Of a DNA stretch of 49,099 bases, positions 8,593 to 17,765 are shown piece after piece. The notes beneath the pieces are model-generated. The model worked only from the letters and a program-made list of their open reading frames with translations, had not been told where the DNA came from and did no database searches. This DNA comes from Promethearchaeota archaeon (GTDB lineage Archaea; Asgardarchaeota; Lokiarchaeia; Sigyniarchaeales; SOKP01), in the NCBI GenBank assembly GCA_019058425.1, contig JAHPYZ010000029.1, positions 1 through 49,099 on the forward strand. Reading direction: 5' to 3'. The number at the start of each line of letters is the position of its first letter. The stretch's first letter is position 1. The position numbers were made by a program, and so were the translations under genes.

Positions 8593-8690
8593 ATAATACC
8601 ACTAAGCACTCTTTTTCTTAAAAAGATTAATTAATAATGTTTAAAAAAATTAAGTTTTCTCAAAAAAAATCAAAATATTTGAAAATACAG

Positions 8691-10601
8691 CTATTTTAAA
8701 AATATAGTTTCGAGATTTTTCGGAGATTTAGTACTCTTCCTAAGCTTTTTATGAATCATTGTTGACAAACTAATGCATTTGCTTTCTTCTCCATGGTTTA
8801 CTATAACAGTTTTGGGTCGTGGTTGTATTCTCCTGAGGAATTGAGAGATTTGACTACGTGATGAGTGACCTGAAAAACCTTCAAGTGTAAAGACTTTTAG
8901 ATTTAATTTTACGAGCTGAGTCCTACCTTTAGCATCTACATATGTAAATTCGCGGAATCCTCGTTGAACTCTTGATCCAAGCGTTCCACTGACTTGGTAA
9001 GAAACAAAAATTAGCGAATTCTTATCATCATTAGCTAATTCTTTTAGATATTGGACAGACGGACCACCGATTAGCATACCACTCGTCGCCATAATAATAC
9101 AAGGTCCACCTTTAATAATATCTAGTCTTTCTTCCTGGGCAGAAACAGTTTCAAAATAATCACTTAAAAATGGATTCTTCCCTTGATGCAAGATTTTTTC
9201 TCTTAAATCACTACTGAGAAAATCTGGATTGGCAGTATGAATTGCTGTAGCTTCACTTATTAATCCATCAATAAAAATTGGTACTTTATCAATAAAGCCT
9301 TTTGAGATATATTCCTCTAATACAATAATTAATTCTTGAGCTCTTCCAACAGCTAATACTGGAATTAATATTTTCCCTCCTCTTTTCAGAGTTGAGTTTA
9401 GTATTTGTTTAAGTTCTTTTTCAGATTCTTGTCTACTGGGTATACGATCTTGTGGTCCACCATAAGTGGATTCAATTAATAAACTTTCTACTCTTGGAAA
9501 TTTTACAGCAGCTTTTTCTAATAAGCGAGTTTTTTGAAATTTAAAATCTCCCGTATATACAAAGTTATAATCTCCCTTTCCGAAATGAAGGTGTACCATT
9601 GATGATCCTAGAATATGTCCGGAATTATGAAGTGTTAATTTTATATCTGGTGCGATATCTGTTACCTTCCCCCATGAAAGAGGAATAGTGTGGAGTACTG
9701 TTGATTTTACATCTCTTTTTGAGTATGGCGAGGGAGATCCTTCCTTTTCACAAATTTGAATGAAATCCAATTGTAGCATGGTTGATAGATTACGTGTCGG
9801 TAATGTACTATAAACTGGACCTCGATATCCATATTTAAAAAGAAATGGTACAAGCCCACAATGATCTAAATGAGCATGTGAAACAATAACTGCATCGAGA
9901 TCTCTTATTGTAAATTCAGGTACATCAAAGTAAGGAAATCGATCATTTGGATTGCCCACATTTAATCCACAATCTAACAATACGTTACTATCTCTAGTTT
10001 GCATTAATATACACGATCTTCCTACCTCTCTAAATCCACCTAATGCATGCAACCTAATATTTAAATCTTTAAAGAGAGCAGGTCTATGGATTCTTTTCCC
10101 AATTTCTAGTAAAATATCTTTTTGAGTTTGACGTTCTTTTTTAAGCATTCCTCTAATTAATTGTATCGTTCTTGAAGCTAGAGGAGGAGTCCGTATAGTT
10201 TTTGGTTGCCAAAAGGTATTAGTTCTTATTTCTTTTAGATTAGCTCCTTTTTTACCAATTACGAGCCCTGGTTTCCCAGATTCTATTATTACTTCACCTC
10301 TCGTATGATCAAACTCGATAGCTGATATTTCTGCATCATCGTTTACTAAATTTCTAATATAAGCCTCAGTCTCAGCGGGATCTTTACGTTTATCTACATT
10401 CCACCTAAAAACTACACGTTTCCGCATGGTTTTTGCTAGGTCCTTTAATACTGTTGAACTTTCTGTGGATTCAACATCTGCATTTTCTGAATATACAGCA
10501 ATTTCAGGACCCTCAAATTCTATTTTTTTAACTTGTATTTCTGATGGAAGGTTTTGGATAATCTCATCCTTAATTCTATCCAATTCGCTTTCAAAACTCA
10601 T
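8691..10601 (-). CDS. aCPSF1 (FttA): KH-metallo-beta-lactamase-beta-CASP ribonuclease and termination factor
   Basis: 636 residues, the standard archaeal length. N-terminal KH-like domains (residues 1-140) include the GxxG loop GKKG (KPGLVIGKKGANL). The metallo-beta-lactamase domain has motif 2 HAHLDHCG (about residue 241), SGHILGSSMV and YTGDFKF. The beta-CASP domain carries LIESTYGG, the VAVGRAQE region and SGHSSRSQI, and ends with the NHGEESKC motif. In archaea this family cleaves RNA 3' ends at U-rich sites and terminates transcription; it is the homologue of eukaryotic CPSF73. All catalytic motifs look intact. It stands alone on the minus strand behind a 416-nt divergent intergenic region. 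Confidence 0.97.
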   Translation of the reverse strand: MSFESELDRIKDEIIQNLPSEIQVKKIEFEGPEIAVYSENADVESTESSTVLKDLAKTMRKRVVFRWNVDKRKDPAETEAYIRNLVNDDAEISAIEFDHTRGEVIIESGKPGLVIGKKGANLKEIRTNTFWQPKTIRTPPLASRTIQLIRGMLKKERQTQKDILLEIGKRIHRPALFKDLNIRLHALGGFREVGRSCILMQTRDSNVLLDCGLNVGNPNDRFPYFDVPEFTIRDLDAVIVSHAHLDHCGLVPFLFKYGYRGPVYSTLPTRNLSTMLQLDFIQICEKEGSPSPYSKRDVKSTVLHTIPLSWGKVTDIAPDIKLTLHNSGHILGSSMVHLHFGKGDYNFVYTGDFKFQKTRLLEKAAVKFPRVESLLIESTYGGPQDRIPSRQESEKELKQILNSTLKRGGKILIPVLAVGRAQELIIVLEEYISKGFIDKVPIFIDGLISEATAIHTANPDFLSSDLREKILHQGKNPFLSDYFETVSAQEERLDIIKGGPCIIMATSGMLIGGPSVQYLKELANDDKNSLIFVSYQVSGTLGSRVQRGFREFTYVDAKGRTQLVKLNLKVFTLEGFSGHSSRSQISQFLRRIQPRPKTVIVNHGEESKCISLSTMIHKKLRKSTKSPKNLETIFLK

Positions 10602-11017
10602 AAATCTTCATTATTATGGTTAATTATGTTTTTAATTTAATTAGGTCAATTGTGAAATTTAGATTCTATCTTCTTAGTTTTACAGTTAGTCTCTCCTATT
10701 ATTATGACTGTATATCGTTGTATTTATTAATAACACTTGAAATCTCATGTGTATATAAATATATTCTTTTAATTTGTAATGCTTATTTTTAATAAATAGT
10801 AATTCCTTCTCTTACAATCCAGTTTATTATCAGAAGAGAATAGTTTTCAGAATGAAATATTACTAAATTTCTAAGATAAATATGAATTAATAAAATAAAA
10901 ACATTTTCATTATAGAAAATCTAAAATTTTATTGTATATTCTTTTTCTGACTCTTTCACAATTGATAATTCTTCATTAATAAGTTATTTTTTTTTTGAGG
11001 AATTCATAGAATGTATT
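10602..11017. other. Gene-free divergent spacer between aCPSF1 and purN
   Basis: 416 nt, very AT-rich, between two divergent start codons. It must hold both promoters, and several TATA-like runs are present (for example near 10752-10766), but none is clearly better than the background. A weak 7-bp inverted repeat (TTCTCTT at 10807-10813, AAGAGAA at 10834-10840) is present. I see no ORF of credible composition and no RNA gene. Confidence 0.5.
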
Positions 11018-11650
11018 ATGGGAAAATTAAAAATTGGAGCTATTGCATCTGGTTCCGGTTCTAACTTTGAAGCAATAATCACATCATGTGAGATCGGAAT
11101 CTTAAAAGAAAAAGCATCAGTAGAAGTACTAATATGTAATAAAGCAGGAGCTTATTGTATGAAGAGAGCTAAAAATCATGATATCCCTTATGTGTTAATA
11201 GAATCAGACAAACATGAAGGGCCAAGAGATGAATTTGACCAGAAAATGATAGATGTCTTGGATAAATATGGATGTGAACTCATTGTACTTGTTGGTTATA
11301 TGCGGTTTGTCAGTGAAATGTTCATTAATCACTATGAGGGTAAGATTATGAACATTCATCCTGCTCTACTCCCGAGTTTTAAAGGAATGCATGCGCATGA
11401 AGATGCTATTGCTTATGGTGTCAAAATTTCTGGAGTAACTGTCCATTTTGTAGATATTCATGAAGATCATGGACCCATTATTATCCAGAAATGTGTGCCT
11501 GTTTATGATATGGATACTAAGGAAACCTTAGGACCCCGTATTTTAGAATGGGAGCATAAAGCTTTTCCAAAAGCAATAGAACTATACTGTGATGAAAAAT
11601 TGCATATTGATGGAAGAATAGTTAGAATTGATGGAGAAGTTAAATTATAA
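11018..11650 (+). CDS. purN: Phosphoribosylglycinamide formyltransferase (GART)
   Basis: 210 residues, full length for PurN. The N-terminal SGSGSNFEAI loop binds the phosphate of GAR. The catalytic triad is visible as N112 and H114 (KIMNIHPALLPSFKG) and D150 (HEDHGPIIIQ). The enzyme transfers a formyl group from 10-formyl-tetrahydrofolate to GAR in step 3 of purine biosynthesis, in the cytosol. HEDHGPI replaces the common EGxDxGPI, but the aspartate is kept. No other pur gene is adjacent. The ATG at 11018 is 8 residues before the first strand motif, as expected. Confidence 0.95.
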   Translation: MGKLKIGAIASGSGSNFEAIITSCEIGILKEKASVEVLICNKAGAYCMKRAKNHDIPYVLIESDKHEGPRDEFDQKMIDVLDKYGCELIVLVGYMRFVSEMFINHYEGKIMNIHPALLPSFKGMHAHEDAIAYGVKISGVTVHFVDIHEDHGPIIIQKCVPVYDMDTKETLGPRILEWEHKAFPKAIELYCDEKLHIDGRIVRIDGEVKL

Positions 11651-11714
11651 CTTTTACTTTATTAATTTAGGGAAATGAGTTTTTCTTTGACCTATCTGAC
11701 CCAACTGAGATTGA

Positions 11715-11726
11715 TTATATAAAAAA
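11715..11726 (+). promoter_or_regulatory. TATA box for the EF-2 paralogue
   Basis: TTATATAAAAAA is the clearest TATA element in this gap. A start about 25 nt downstream gives a 5' leader of roughly 115 nt before the ATG at 11859, long for this window, where most promoters imply leaderless mRNAs. I see no strong hairpin in the leader. Confidence 0.45.
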
Positions 11727-11858
11727 CAATTAAATGAAGAAGATCTTGAGTAGTGAGAAAAATCATTTCCCGCTAATTTCATTACTTAGAAATCCTAAAA
11801 TTTTAATCAGAGAAATTATAATCTTAAATAAAATTAAAGATAATGAGTTTGTTGAATC

Positions 11859-14048
11859 ATGCCTCGACGAAAGGAAATATCAGAAATATTAAATTTAATG
11901 GAGAAAACTGAGAATATCAGAAATTTTGGTCTTGTAGGTCATATAGATCACGGAAAAACTACTCTTTCTGATTCTTTACTAAGTGAAGCTGGATTTTTAT
12001 CACCTGATTTAGCAGGTGAAGCACGAGCTCTTGATTTTCTTGAAGAAGAACAAAGAAGAGGCATTACCATGAAATCAGCAAACATTTCTTTATATTATAA
12101 CAAATCTCTTGAGGGACATGAGCCATTTCTTATTAATCTAGTTGATACACCAGGTCATTTGGATTTTAGCGGAAAAGTTACTCGTGCGTTAAGGTTGGTT
12201 GATGGTGTTGTAGTAGTAGTAGATGCTGTTGAGGAAGTAATTACACAATCTGAAACGGTAATTAAGCAAGCCCTGCAGGAAGGAGTTAAACCAATATTAT
12301 TCATCAATAAAATAGATCGACTAATAAGAGAATTAAAGCTTTCTGATGAGGAGATTAAGAAAAAATATATAAGAATTATTAAATCATTCAATACTCTAAT
12401 AGAAAGATATGCTGCACCTCCTTTTCATAAAAGATGGAAAGTGTCACCACTAGCCGGTAATGTAGCATTTGGCTCCGCTCTCCATAAATGGGGCTTTACT
12501 CTGAACATTTTAGATAATAGTAATTTGAAATTTAAAGATATCAGAGAAAGATACAAGAAGGAAACATATTCGAAAGATACTTATGCGGATTTACCAAATT
12601 ATTTTCCAATTCATAGAGCAATTTTGGAGATGGTTGTCGATCATTTACCAAACCCAAAAGAAGCGCAGACATATAGAATAGAAAAGATTTGGGATGGTGA
12701 TATTAATACTGATTTAGGAAAGGCAATGGTTAATTGTGATCCTAATGGTCCTTTAATAGTATGTTTAAGTAAAGTACAAGTAGATAAACACGGGTTAATT
12801 TCAACAGGAAGGATATTTTCGGGGAGTTGTGCAAATAAAAAGGAGATATTTCTCTTAAATGAAAATAACTACGATAGAATTCAAAGAATTGCTATCTTTA
12901 TGGGACAGAGAAGAGAACAAGTAGAAAAAATACCAGTAGGGAATATTGTAGCAATCGAGGGTCTTAAAAAAATAAAAAGTGGCGAGACAATTATTGATAG
13001 TAATAGTATTGATGGAATGGTACCCTTTGAAAGTGTAAAATACGTTACTACTCCCGTCGTAACTGTCTCAATTGAACCAGAATTTCTAAGGGATCTTGAT
13101 AAAATGAAAGAATTAATTGAGAATGTGTTAATTGAAGATCCTAATTTAAGATTCGAGATCAACGAAGAAAATGGAGAATTCTTATTATCTGGAATGGGAC
13201 CATTGCATCTTGAAGTAACTGCCGATGAAATTGGAAAAAGAGGAGTAAATATCTCCACTTCAGACCCAAGAGCCGTATTTAAGGAATCCTGTCGTAAAAG
13301 TTCTTCTCTAGTATCTGTGAATTCTTCTAATGGAAAAGGATCTCTTAAATTAAGAATTGAAAGATTAGATGATCAAACAGTAAGGTTCTTTCGAAATATT
13401 GATTATAAAACAATAAAACCTCTTAATAAATTAAAAGAAATATTGAATGGAAAAACCTCACTAAATGTAGAAGAAATTGAAAATTTCTTGATGTGTGATT
13501 ATGATCAAAATATATTAATTTTCAATGGTGAAAACGATCTAACCGACTTTCATAAGAATATAATATATGAGATTTTTGAAAAAATACATCTCAACGGTTT
13601 ACTGTGTTCTGAAAAACTCGCAGAGATTAAAATAACAATTGAATATTTAGATATTGAAAAGATCACTCAAGAAAATGTGTTTAACGAATTGTCAATAATG
13701 TTCTATGAAGCGATAAAAACAGGATTGACTGAGGCTGAATTAGTTCTATTAGAACCCATATACCACACATTCATCCAGCTTCCTCCAGATTATATTAAGA
13801 ACACTATTACTTTACTTTCAAAATATTCCGCAAAGATAAATAATATAGACCAAGACAATGAATATCAAGCCGTTATTGAGATCTTAATACCTGTGAGACA
13901 TTCAATAAAATTTGCAGAAGAAATCCGATCAACTTCATCTGGTAGGGCTTTTTGGCAAAACGAATTTTTCGCATTTATGGAGGTTCCAAAACACGAATCT
14001 CAAAGACTTATTCAAAATATTAAGTTTTTCAAAGGAATCTCTTGGTAA
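11859..14048 (+). CDS. EF-2 paralogue without a diphthamide loop (aEF2p-like)
   Basis: 729 residues, colinear with archaeal EF-2. The GTPase domain is intact: G1 VGHIDHGKT (26-34), RGIT (67-70), DTPGH (96-100) and NKID (150-153). Domain III keeps SGMGPLHLEV, and the C-terminal domain V keeps SSGRAFWQNEF. Domain IV is the oddity. The tip loop that normally reads like LHxDAIHRGxxQ and holds the diphthamide-modified histidine is absent; the corresponding stretch is IEYLDIEKITQENVFNELS. The start MPRRKEISEIL matches the usual EF-2 N-terminus. Asgard and some other archaea are known to carry a second EF-2 lacking the diphthamide motif, and this is most likely that copy rather than the main translocase. 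It may assist ribosomes in another step. Confidence 0.9.
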   Translation: MPRRKEISEILNLMEKTENIRNFGLVGHIDHGKTTLSDSLLSEAGFLSPDLAGEARALDFLEEEQRRGITMKSANISLYYNKSLEGHEPFLINLVDTPGHLDFSGKVTRALRLVDGVVVVVDAVEEVITQSETVIKQALQEGVKPILFINKIDRLIRELKLSDEEIKKKYIRIIKSFNTLIERYAAPPFHKRWKVSPLAGNVAFGSALHKWGFTLNILDNSNLKFKDIRERYKKETYSKDTYADLPNYFPIHRAILEMVVDHLPNPKEAQTYRIEKIWDGDINTDLGKAMVNCDPNGPLIVCLSKVQVDKHGLISTGRIFSGSCANKKEIFLLNENNYDRIQRIAIFMGQRREQVEKIPVGNIVAIEGLKKIKSGETIIDSNSIDGMVPFESVKYVTTPVVTVSIEPEFLRDLDKMKELIENVLIEDPNLRFEINEENGEFLLSGMGPLHLEVTADEIGKRGVNISTSDPRAVFKESCRKSSSLVSVNSSNGKGSLKLRIERLDDQTVRFFRNIDYKTIKPLNKLKEILNGKTSLNVEEIENFLMCDYDQNILIFNGENDLTDFHKNIIYEIFEKIHLNGLLCSEKLAEIKITIEYLDIEKITQENVFNELSIMFYEAIKTGLTEAELVLLEPIYHTFIQLPPDYIKNTITLLSKYSAKINNIDQDNEYQAVIEILIPVRHSIKFAEEIRSTSSGRAFWQNEFFAFMEVPKHESQRLIQNIKFFKGISW

Positions 14049-14076
14049 ATATCAAGTGTGATCTCAAATTTAACAG

Positions 14077-15435
14077 TTATTTTTTAATAAATTCAAGTAC
14101 TTTTTCACTGATCTTGAAATTTGGTAAAACAAAATTAGCAAAACCTTTTTCAGCTGCAAATTTTGGCATTGCATAGAGAATACTAGTCTCTTCGGCCTCC
14201 GCAATAGTTTGACCCCCTACTTTTTTAATCGCTCCTAATCCTTCAACTCCATCGGAACCCATACCTGTTAAGAGTATTCCCATTGCTCGATCTCTGTAAA
14301 GTTTTGCTGCTGAATAAAACAAAACATCTATAGAAGGCATACAATAATTAACTGGTGTACCTTTATAGATTTTAATTATAGGATTTCTATTATCCATAGA
14401 AATTTCCATATGCATATCTCCAGGTGCGATATAAACTTTTCCTGGTTGAATAATTTCACTATTCTGTGCGACTTCTATTTTTAAATCACATTCAATGTTT
14501 AGATTATCTGCAAAAGCATCAGTAAAATGTGAAGATAGATGCTGAACAATTAAAATTGGAGCATTAAAATTACGGGGTATTTCTTTTAATATTGTAGTTA
14601 TAGTCCTTGGACCCCCAACACTTGCACCCATAACAATTATATTTGAATTTAAAAAGACACCTTTAATTGGGGTTAAATCCGGAACGTGTAATGATTTTTT
14701 TTTTTTAATTTGCCCTGCGGCTGTTGTTGTTTGGACTTTAGATTTAGGAGGTACTTTTATTTGCTTTCTTTTCAATGTTTCTGATGAATTAATTGCTCGT
14801 TTATCAATTTTTTCACTTGACAACTCTTTTGCTTTTTTTGGTTCAATTTCTTCTTTTAAGATTGCTTTCACTTTTATGATTTCAAATGAATCATAGTCTT
14901 GTTTTTGCTCAATTTCTTGAATTGGTTCTAACCGATTTAAGTATTGTCCAAAATCAAAAATACGATCTACCATTTCTTGCCTTAGAGATCGACCCTTACT
15001 TAATATGTCTTCATCCTTTTTGAAAATTCTTTTTATTTGGGATTGTGAAGCCAATAATACTTTAGCTAGTAATTCTTCGCGAAATCTAGGTAAATCTTTC
15101 GCTCCAATGCCTCCAGGTTTAATTATATAATCAAAGGCTCCCATTAAAAGAGCTTGAATGGATGAATCTAAATTCTTTGGACTAATCGCTGATAAGATAA
15201 CTGTAGGAGTTGGATGGAATTCCATTATTTCTTTGAATGCATCCAATCCATTTTTCTTAGGCATTACTAAGTCTAAAACTAAAACATCAGGTCCATGTTT
15301 TTTAACTAAATTGATAGCTTCAATTCCATCCTTCGCATAATCCACAATATTTATTAAATCATGTTCTTTGAGAATATCTGCAATGCTCTTTCTTAAATAC
15401 TGAGAATCGTCCGCTATTAACACATCAATCGTCAA
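14077..15435 (-). CDS. cheB: CheB methylesterase/deamidase, copy 1
   Basis: 452 residues. Residues 1-120 are a receiver domain (VLIADDS with D9/D10, phospho-acceptor D55 in VLVLDLVMP, KPGG at the lysine position). A ~130-residue Lys/Pro/Gln-rich linker follows, longer than in most CheB proteins. The C-terminal methylesterase domain has catalytic S in GASVGGPRT, H in IVQHLSSHF and D in TGMGSDGVEG. CheB removes methyl groups from receptor glutamates when phosphorylated by CheA. It is the last gene of the minus-strand che operon and a paralogue of the CheB at 17766-18896. The TTG start is preceded by GGAG; its end faces the EF-2 paralogue. Confidence 0.95.
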   Translation of the reverse strand: MTIDVLIADDSQYLRKSIADILKEHDLINIVDYAKDGIEAINLVKKHGPDVLVLDLVMPKKNGLDAFKEIMEFHPTPTVILSAISPKNLDSSIQALLMGAFDYIIKPGGIGAKDLPRFREELLAKVLLASQSQIKRIFKKDEDILSKGRSLRQEMVDRIFDFGQYLNRLEPIQEIEQKQDYDSFEIIKVKAILKEEIEPKKAKELSSEKIDKRAINSSETLKRKQIKVPPKSKVQTTTAAGQIKKKKSLHVPDLTPIKGVFLNSNIIVMGASVGGPRTITTILKEIPRNFNAPILIVQHLSSHFTDAFADNLNIECDLKIEVAQNSEIIQPGKVYIAPGDMHMEISMDNRNPIIKIYKGTPVNYCMPSIDVLFYSAAKLYRDRAMGILLTGMGSDGVEGLGAIKKVGGQTIAEAEETSILYAMPKFAAEKGFANFVLPNFKISEKVLEFIKK

Positions 15436-15509
15436 ATAAATCTCCTGTTTGTCATTAATTAATTGTTCTTATAAATAGTAGTGTAAATTAATTTATATCT
15501 TTCTTAAAG

Positions 15510-16448
15510 CTAAAATAGATTTGAAATAAGATAAGCGAATAATTCATCAATACCTTCTCCAGTGTTCGCACTGGTTTCAAAAAAAGGTAAATTATACTGT
15601 TCAGCTAATGCACTAGCCTTTAGCTTAACTTCTTCACGATTTTCTACTTGATCTATCTTATTTCCAATTAGGATAAGGGGAATTGTATCATTATTCAAGA
15701 AATGACGGGATTCTTCAATCCATTCCGAAATGGAATCGAATGTTTCATTTTTTGTATAATCAAATAATATTAAAACTGCATCCGAATATTTATAATAATA
15801 TTTACGAATTTTAACAAAGCTTTTCAATCCACCTAAATCAAGGAGATATAATTTTAAATTATAATTTCTTGCGATATATAACTCTTTCTCATTAATTGAG
15901 ATTCCGATTGTAGGTTTGTACGCACCATTTTCGTTGAAATTAGATCCGCAATACATTCTAGCTAATTTAGTTTTTCCTACTGCTTCAGAACCCACAATTG
16001 TTATCTTTTTTGCTCCAGCAGGTAGAATTAGTTCCCCTTCACCATTTAATTTAGGTATTTCTAATGAAGTGTTATGATTACTTAACAATGTTGAAACCTT
16101 ATCTGCTACTATATATGCATAGGGGATTACTTGGTCGATATTTGAGTAATGATCAGCAACCAAAACGAAAATTGCTGGAATTTTATTTCCTAATTCCATA
16201 TAAAATAATTGAAAATCATTAGTATCAAAAGTACCGCTACCGAATGATGTTTCAGCATATCTTTTAATCTTACTTATAGTTTGATCTAGTATCGCCATAA
16301 TTGCTCCAATTAATTCTTCATCAAACCCCGCTACGGAGGATTTAGCTATTATTAAACCATCTAAATCAACTACTAAAGCAGCTGATAGGTTTTGTGCTTC
16401 ATTCAGTAATTTGGCCAATAAATCTTCTAACTCGGATATTTTTGACAT
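15510..16448 (-). CDS. Roadblock/LC7 - Ras-like small GTPase fusion
   Basis: 312 residues. Residues 1-125 form a roadblock/LC7 domain (LSAALVVDLDGLIIAKSS, then FVLVADHYSNIDQVI). Residues 147-312 are a complete Ras/Rab-like GTPase: P-loop GSEAVGKT (153-160), switch I Thr180 (KPTIG), DLGG (204-207) in place of DxAG, NKID (263-266) and SAN (293-295). Roadblock proteins such as MglB act on Ras-like GTPases such as MglA as GAPs, so this chain may carry its own regulator. The G-domain keeps Q/L-variable switch II as LKSFVKIRKYYYK. There is no prenylation motif. It lies between cheB and cheC inside the chemosensory operon, which strongly suggests a role in its output or polarity. Confidence 0.92.
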   Translation of the reverse strand: MSKISELEDLLAKLLNEAQNLSAALVVDLDGLIIAKSSVAGFDEELIGAIMAILDQTISKIKRYAETSFGSGTFDTNDFQLFYMELGNKIPAIFVLVADHYSNIDQVIPYAYIVADKVSTLLSNHNTSLEIPKLNGEGELILPAGAKKITIVGSEAVGKTKLARMYCGSNFNENGAYKPTIGISINEKELYIARNYNLKLYLLDLGGLKSFVKIRKYYYKYSDAVLILFDYTKNETFDSISEWIEESRHFLNNDTIPLILIGNKIDQVENREEVKLKASALAEQYNLPFFETSANTGEGIDELFAYLISNLF

Positions 16449-16493
16449 ATTTTTTTCATCAGTCTATGTGGTTTCTAAATTGAATTACTTTAA

Positions 16494-17147
16494 TTAAAGA
16501 TTTAAATCATATTTTAAGTTTAAAATATTAAATAATTTTTTTAAAATGGTAATAGAGGGGATAAGGCAAATTGTCCCTTCTAAATTTATATCTGAAATAT
16601 TTAATTTTGTATTTATAAAAATCATGTAATCTGTCATATGAGAATATTTTGCAATAATACCTTCTAGAATGGCATTTAATGTATCAATTGCTATTTTAGG
16701 GACATTTGGAATCAGAATGATTGACAATAAATCTGCTAAAGCATTTGCATAATGTCCAGATAAGATATTGCCAATTTCATTGATAATACTTAGATTAAAT
16801 TCATCTAAATCATCAATAGTCTTTAAAATTTCGTTTTGAATATTATTTTCATTGTTTAGAAGATTGATTAAGTTGATTATTGATTCTTTAGTAAATATTT
16901 GGACAATTGCTATATCAGAATTAAATGGAATCTCAGAATATATTCCTACCATTTCTTTTTCTGGCTTATTAAACAATTCAGGAACTTTCCAGAATGATAT
17001 AATATCGGCTGAAGTCAATGAAACATCAATTGGATTATTTAGTATTTTTGAAAGTGCTGTTATAGCATGCCCCGAACCAATATTACCAAGTTCTTTTAGC
17101 GTATCTAATTGATCTGGTGTTAATTTTATATTCACAAATTCATTCAT
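16494..17147 (-). CDS. cheC: CheC-type CheY-P phosphatase
   Basis: 217 residues with the two CheC pseudo-symmetric active-site helices: ELGNIGSGHAITALS (residues 20-34) and EIGNILSGHYANAL (about 120-134). Each has the E-x-x-N pair that positions water for attack on CheY-phosphate. CheC also binds CheD, whose gene is immediately upstream in the operon (51 nt). The protein is soluble. All catalytic residues look intact, so it is probably the active phosphatase of the cluster. Confidence 0.93.
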   Translation of the reverse strand: MNEFVNIKLTPDQLDTLKELGNIGSGHAITALSKILNNPIDVSLTSADIISFWKVPELFNKPEKEMVGIYSEIPFNSDIAIVQIFTKESIINLINLLNNENNIQNEILKTIDDLDEFNLSIINEIGNILSGHYANALADLLSIILIPNVPKIAIDTLNAILEGIIAKYSHMTDYMIFINTKLNISDINLEGTICLIPSITILKKLFNILNLKYDLNL

Positions 17148-17198
17148 AGGTCTTCTATCTCTATTTGGTTGTGTTTTTAAATTATATAATTCATATTT

Positions 17199-17744
17199 TT
17201 AACTATTCAATTTTTTAAATTTATCTTCATTTGTGGATTTAACATAAACGGTGAAATCTTTAGTATCAAATATAACAGCTCTTCCTTTAGAACCTCCTGT
17301 GTCTTCTCCCAGAAGTTTTATTTTTAATTTTTCTAATTCATCTTTAACTGCTTTAGTGTTATCAATTCCCATAAAGTTCTCATCTAAATCAAAGATTTTT
17401 GAACCTCCTACAATGATTGCCCGGATATTTTCTTTAATAGCCCCTAGGCTTATTAAGCCTTTCATCAATAATTTCGCTGAAAGATCCGCATATTTATGAG
17501 GAAAATCTGTTTTTTTATTTTGATGAGCCTTGGGAAGCAAAATATGGGACATACCACTCACTTTATTGCTATAATCAAAAAGTATTAGAGCAATACAAGA
17601 ACCCAACCCATAAATAGATATTTTTGGTTGAATATTATTGGGCTTGTTTTTACAATTAAATAAAGCATAGTGACCTATTGGCAAGAAAATTTCATTTTTT
17701 CTATCAATTTTTTCAACACGTCCTTGAGTCACTATTTTATTCAC
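17199..17744 (-). CDS. cheD: CheD receptor glutamine deamidase
   Basis: 181 residues. The catalytic Cys is in GLGSCIALILFD and the His in GMSHILLPKA, followed by the conserved IIVGGSKIF strand and GRAVIFDT. CheD deamidates glutamines on chemoreceptors and, bound to CheC, stimulates CheY-P removal. A start at GTG 17744 gives about 40 residues before the core, slightly longer than usual. It lies between cheB copy 2 and cheC. Its presence implies that methyl-accepting receptors exist elsewhere in the genome, since none is encoded in this window. Confidence 0.94.
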   Translation of the reverse strand: MNKIVTQGRVEKIDRKNEIFLPIGHYALFNCKNKPNNIQPKISIYGLGSCIALILFDYSNKVSGMSHILLPKAHQNKKTDFPHKYADLSAKLLMKGLISLGAIKENIRAIIVGGSKIFDLDENFMGIDNTKAVKDELEKLKIKLLGEDTGGSKGRAVIFDTKDFTVYVKSTNEDKFKKLNS

Positions 17745-17765
17745 CTTTTTTTAGATTCTAAATAA

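Noticed and set aside
10807..10840. A 7-bp inverted repeat between aCPSF1 and purN
   Set aside because: The loop is 20 nt and the stem is short; such repeats are expected by chance in this composition.
11734..11892. A 52-codon ORF in the leader of the EF-2 paralogue, overlapping its start in another frame
   Set aside because: Its ATG lies upstream of the predicted transcription start, composition is ordinary for AT-rich noncoding DNA, and there is no ribosome site.
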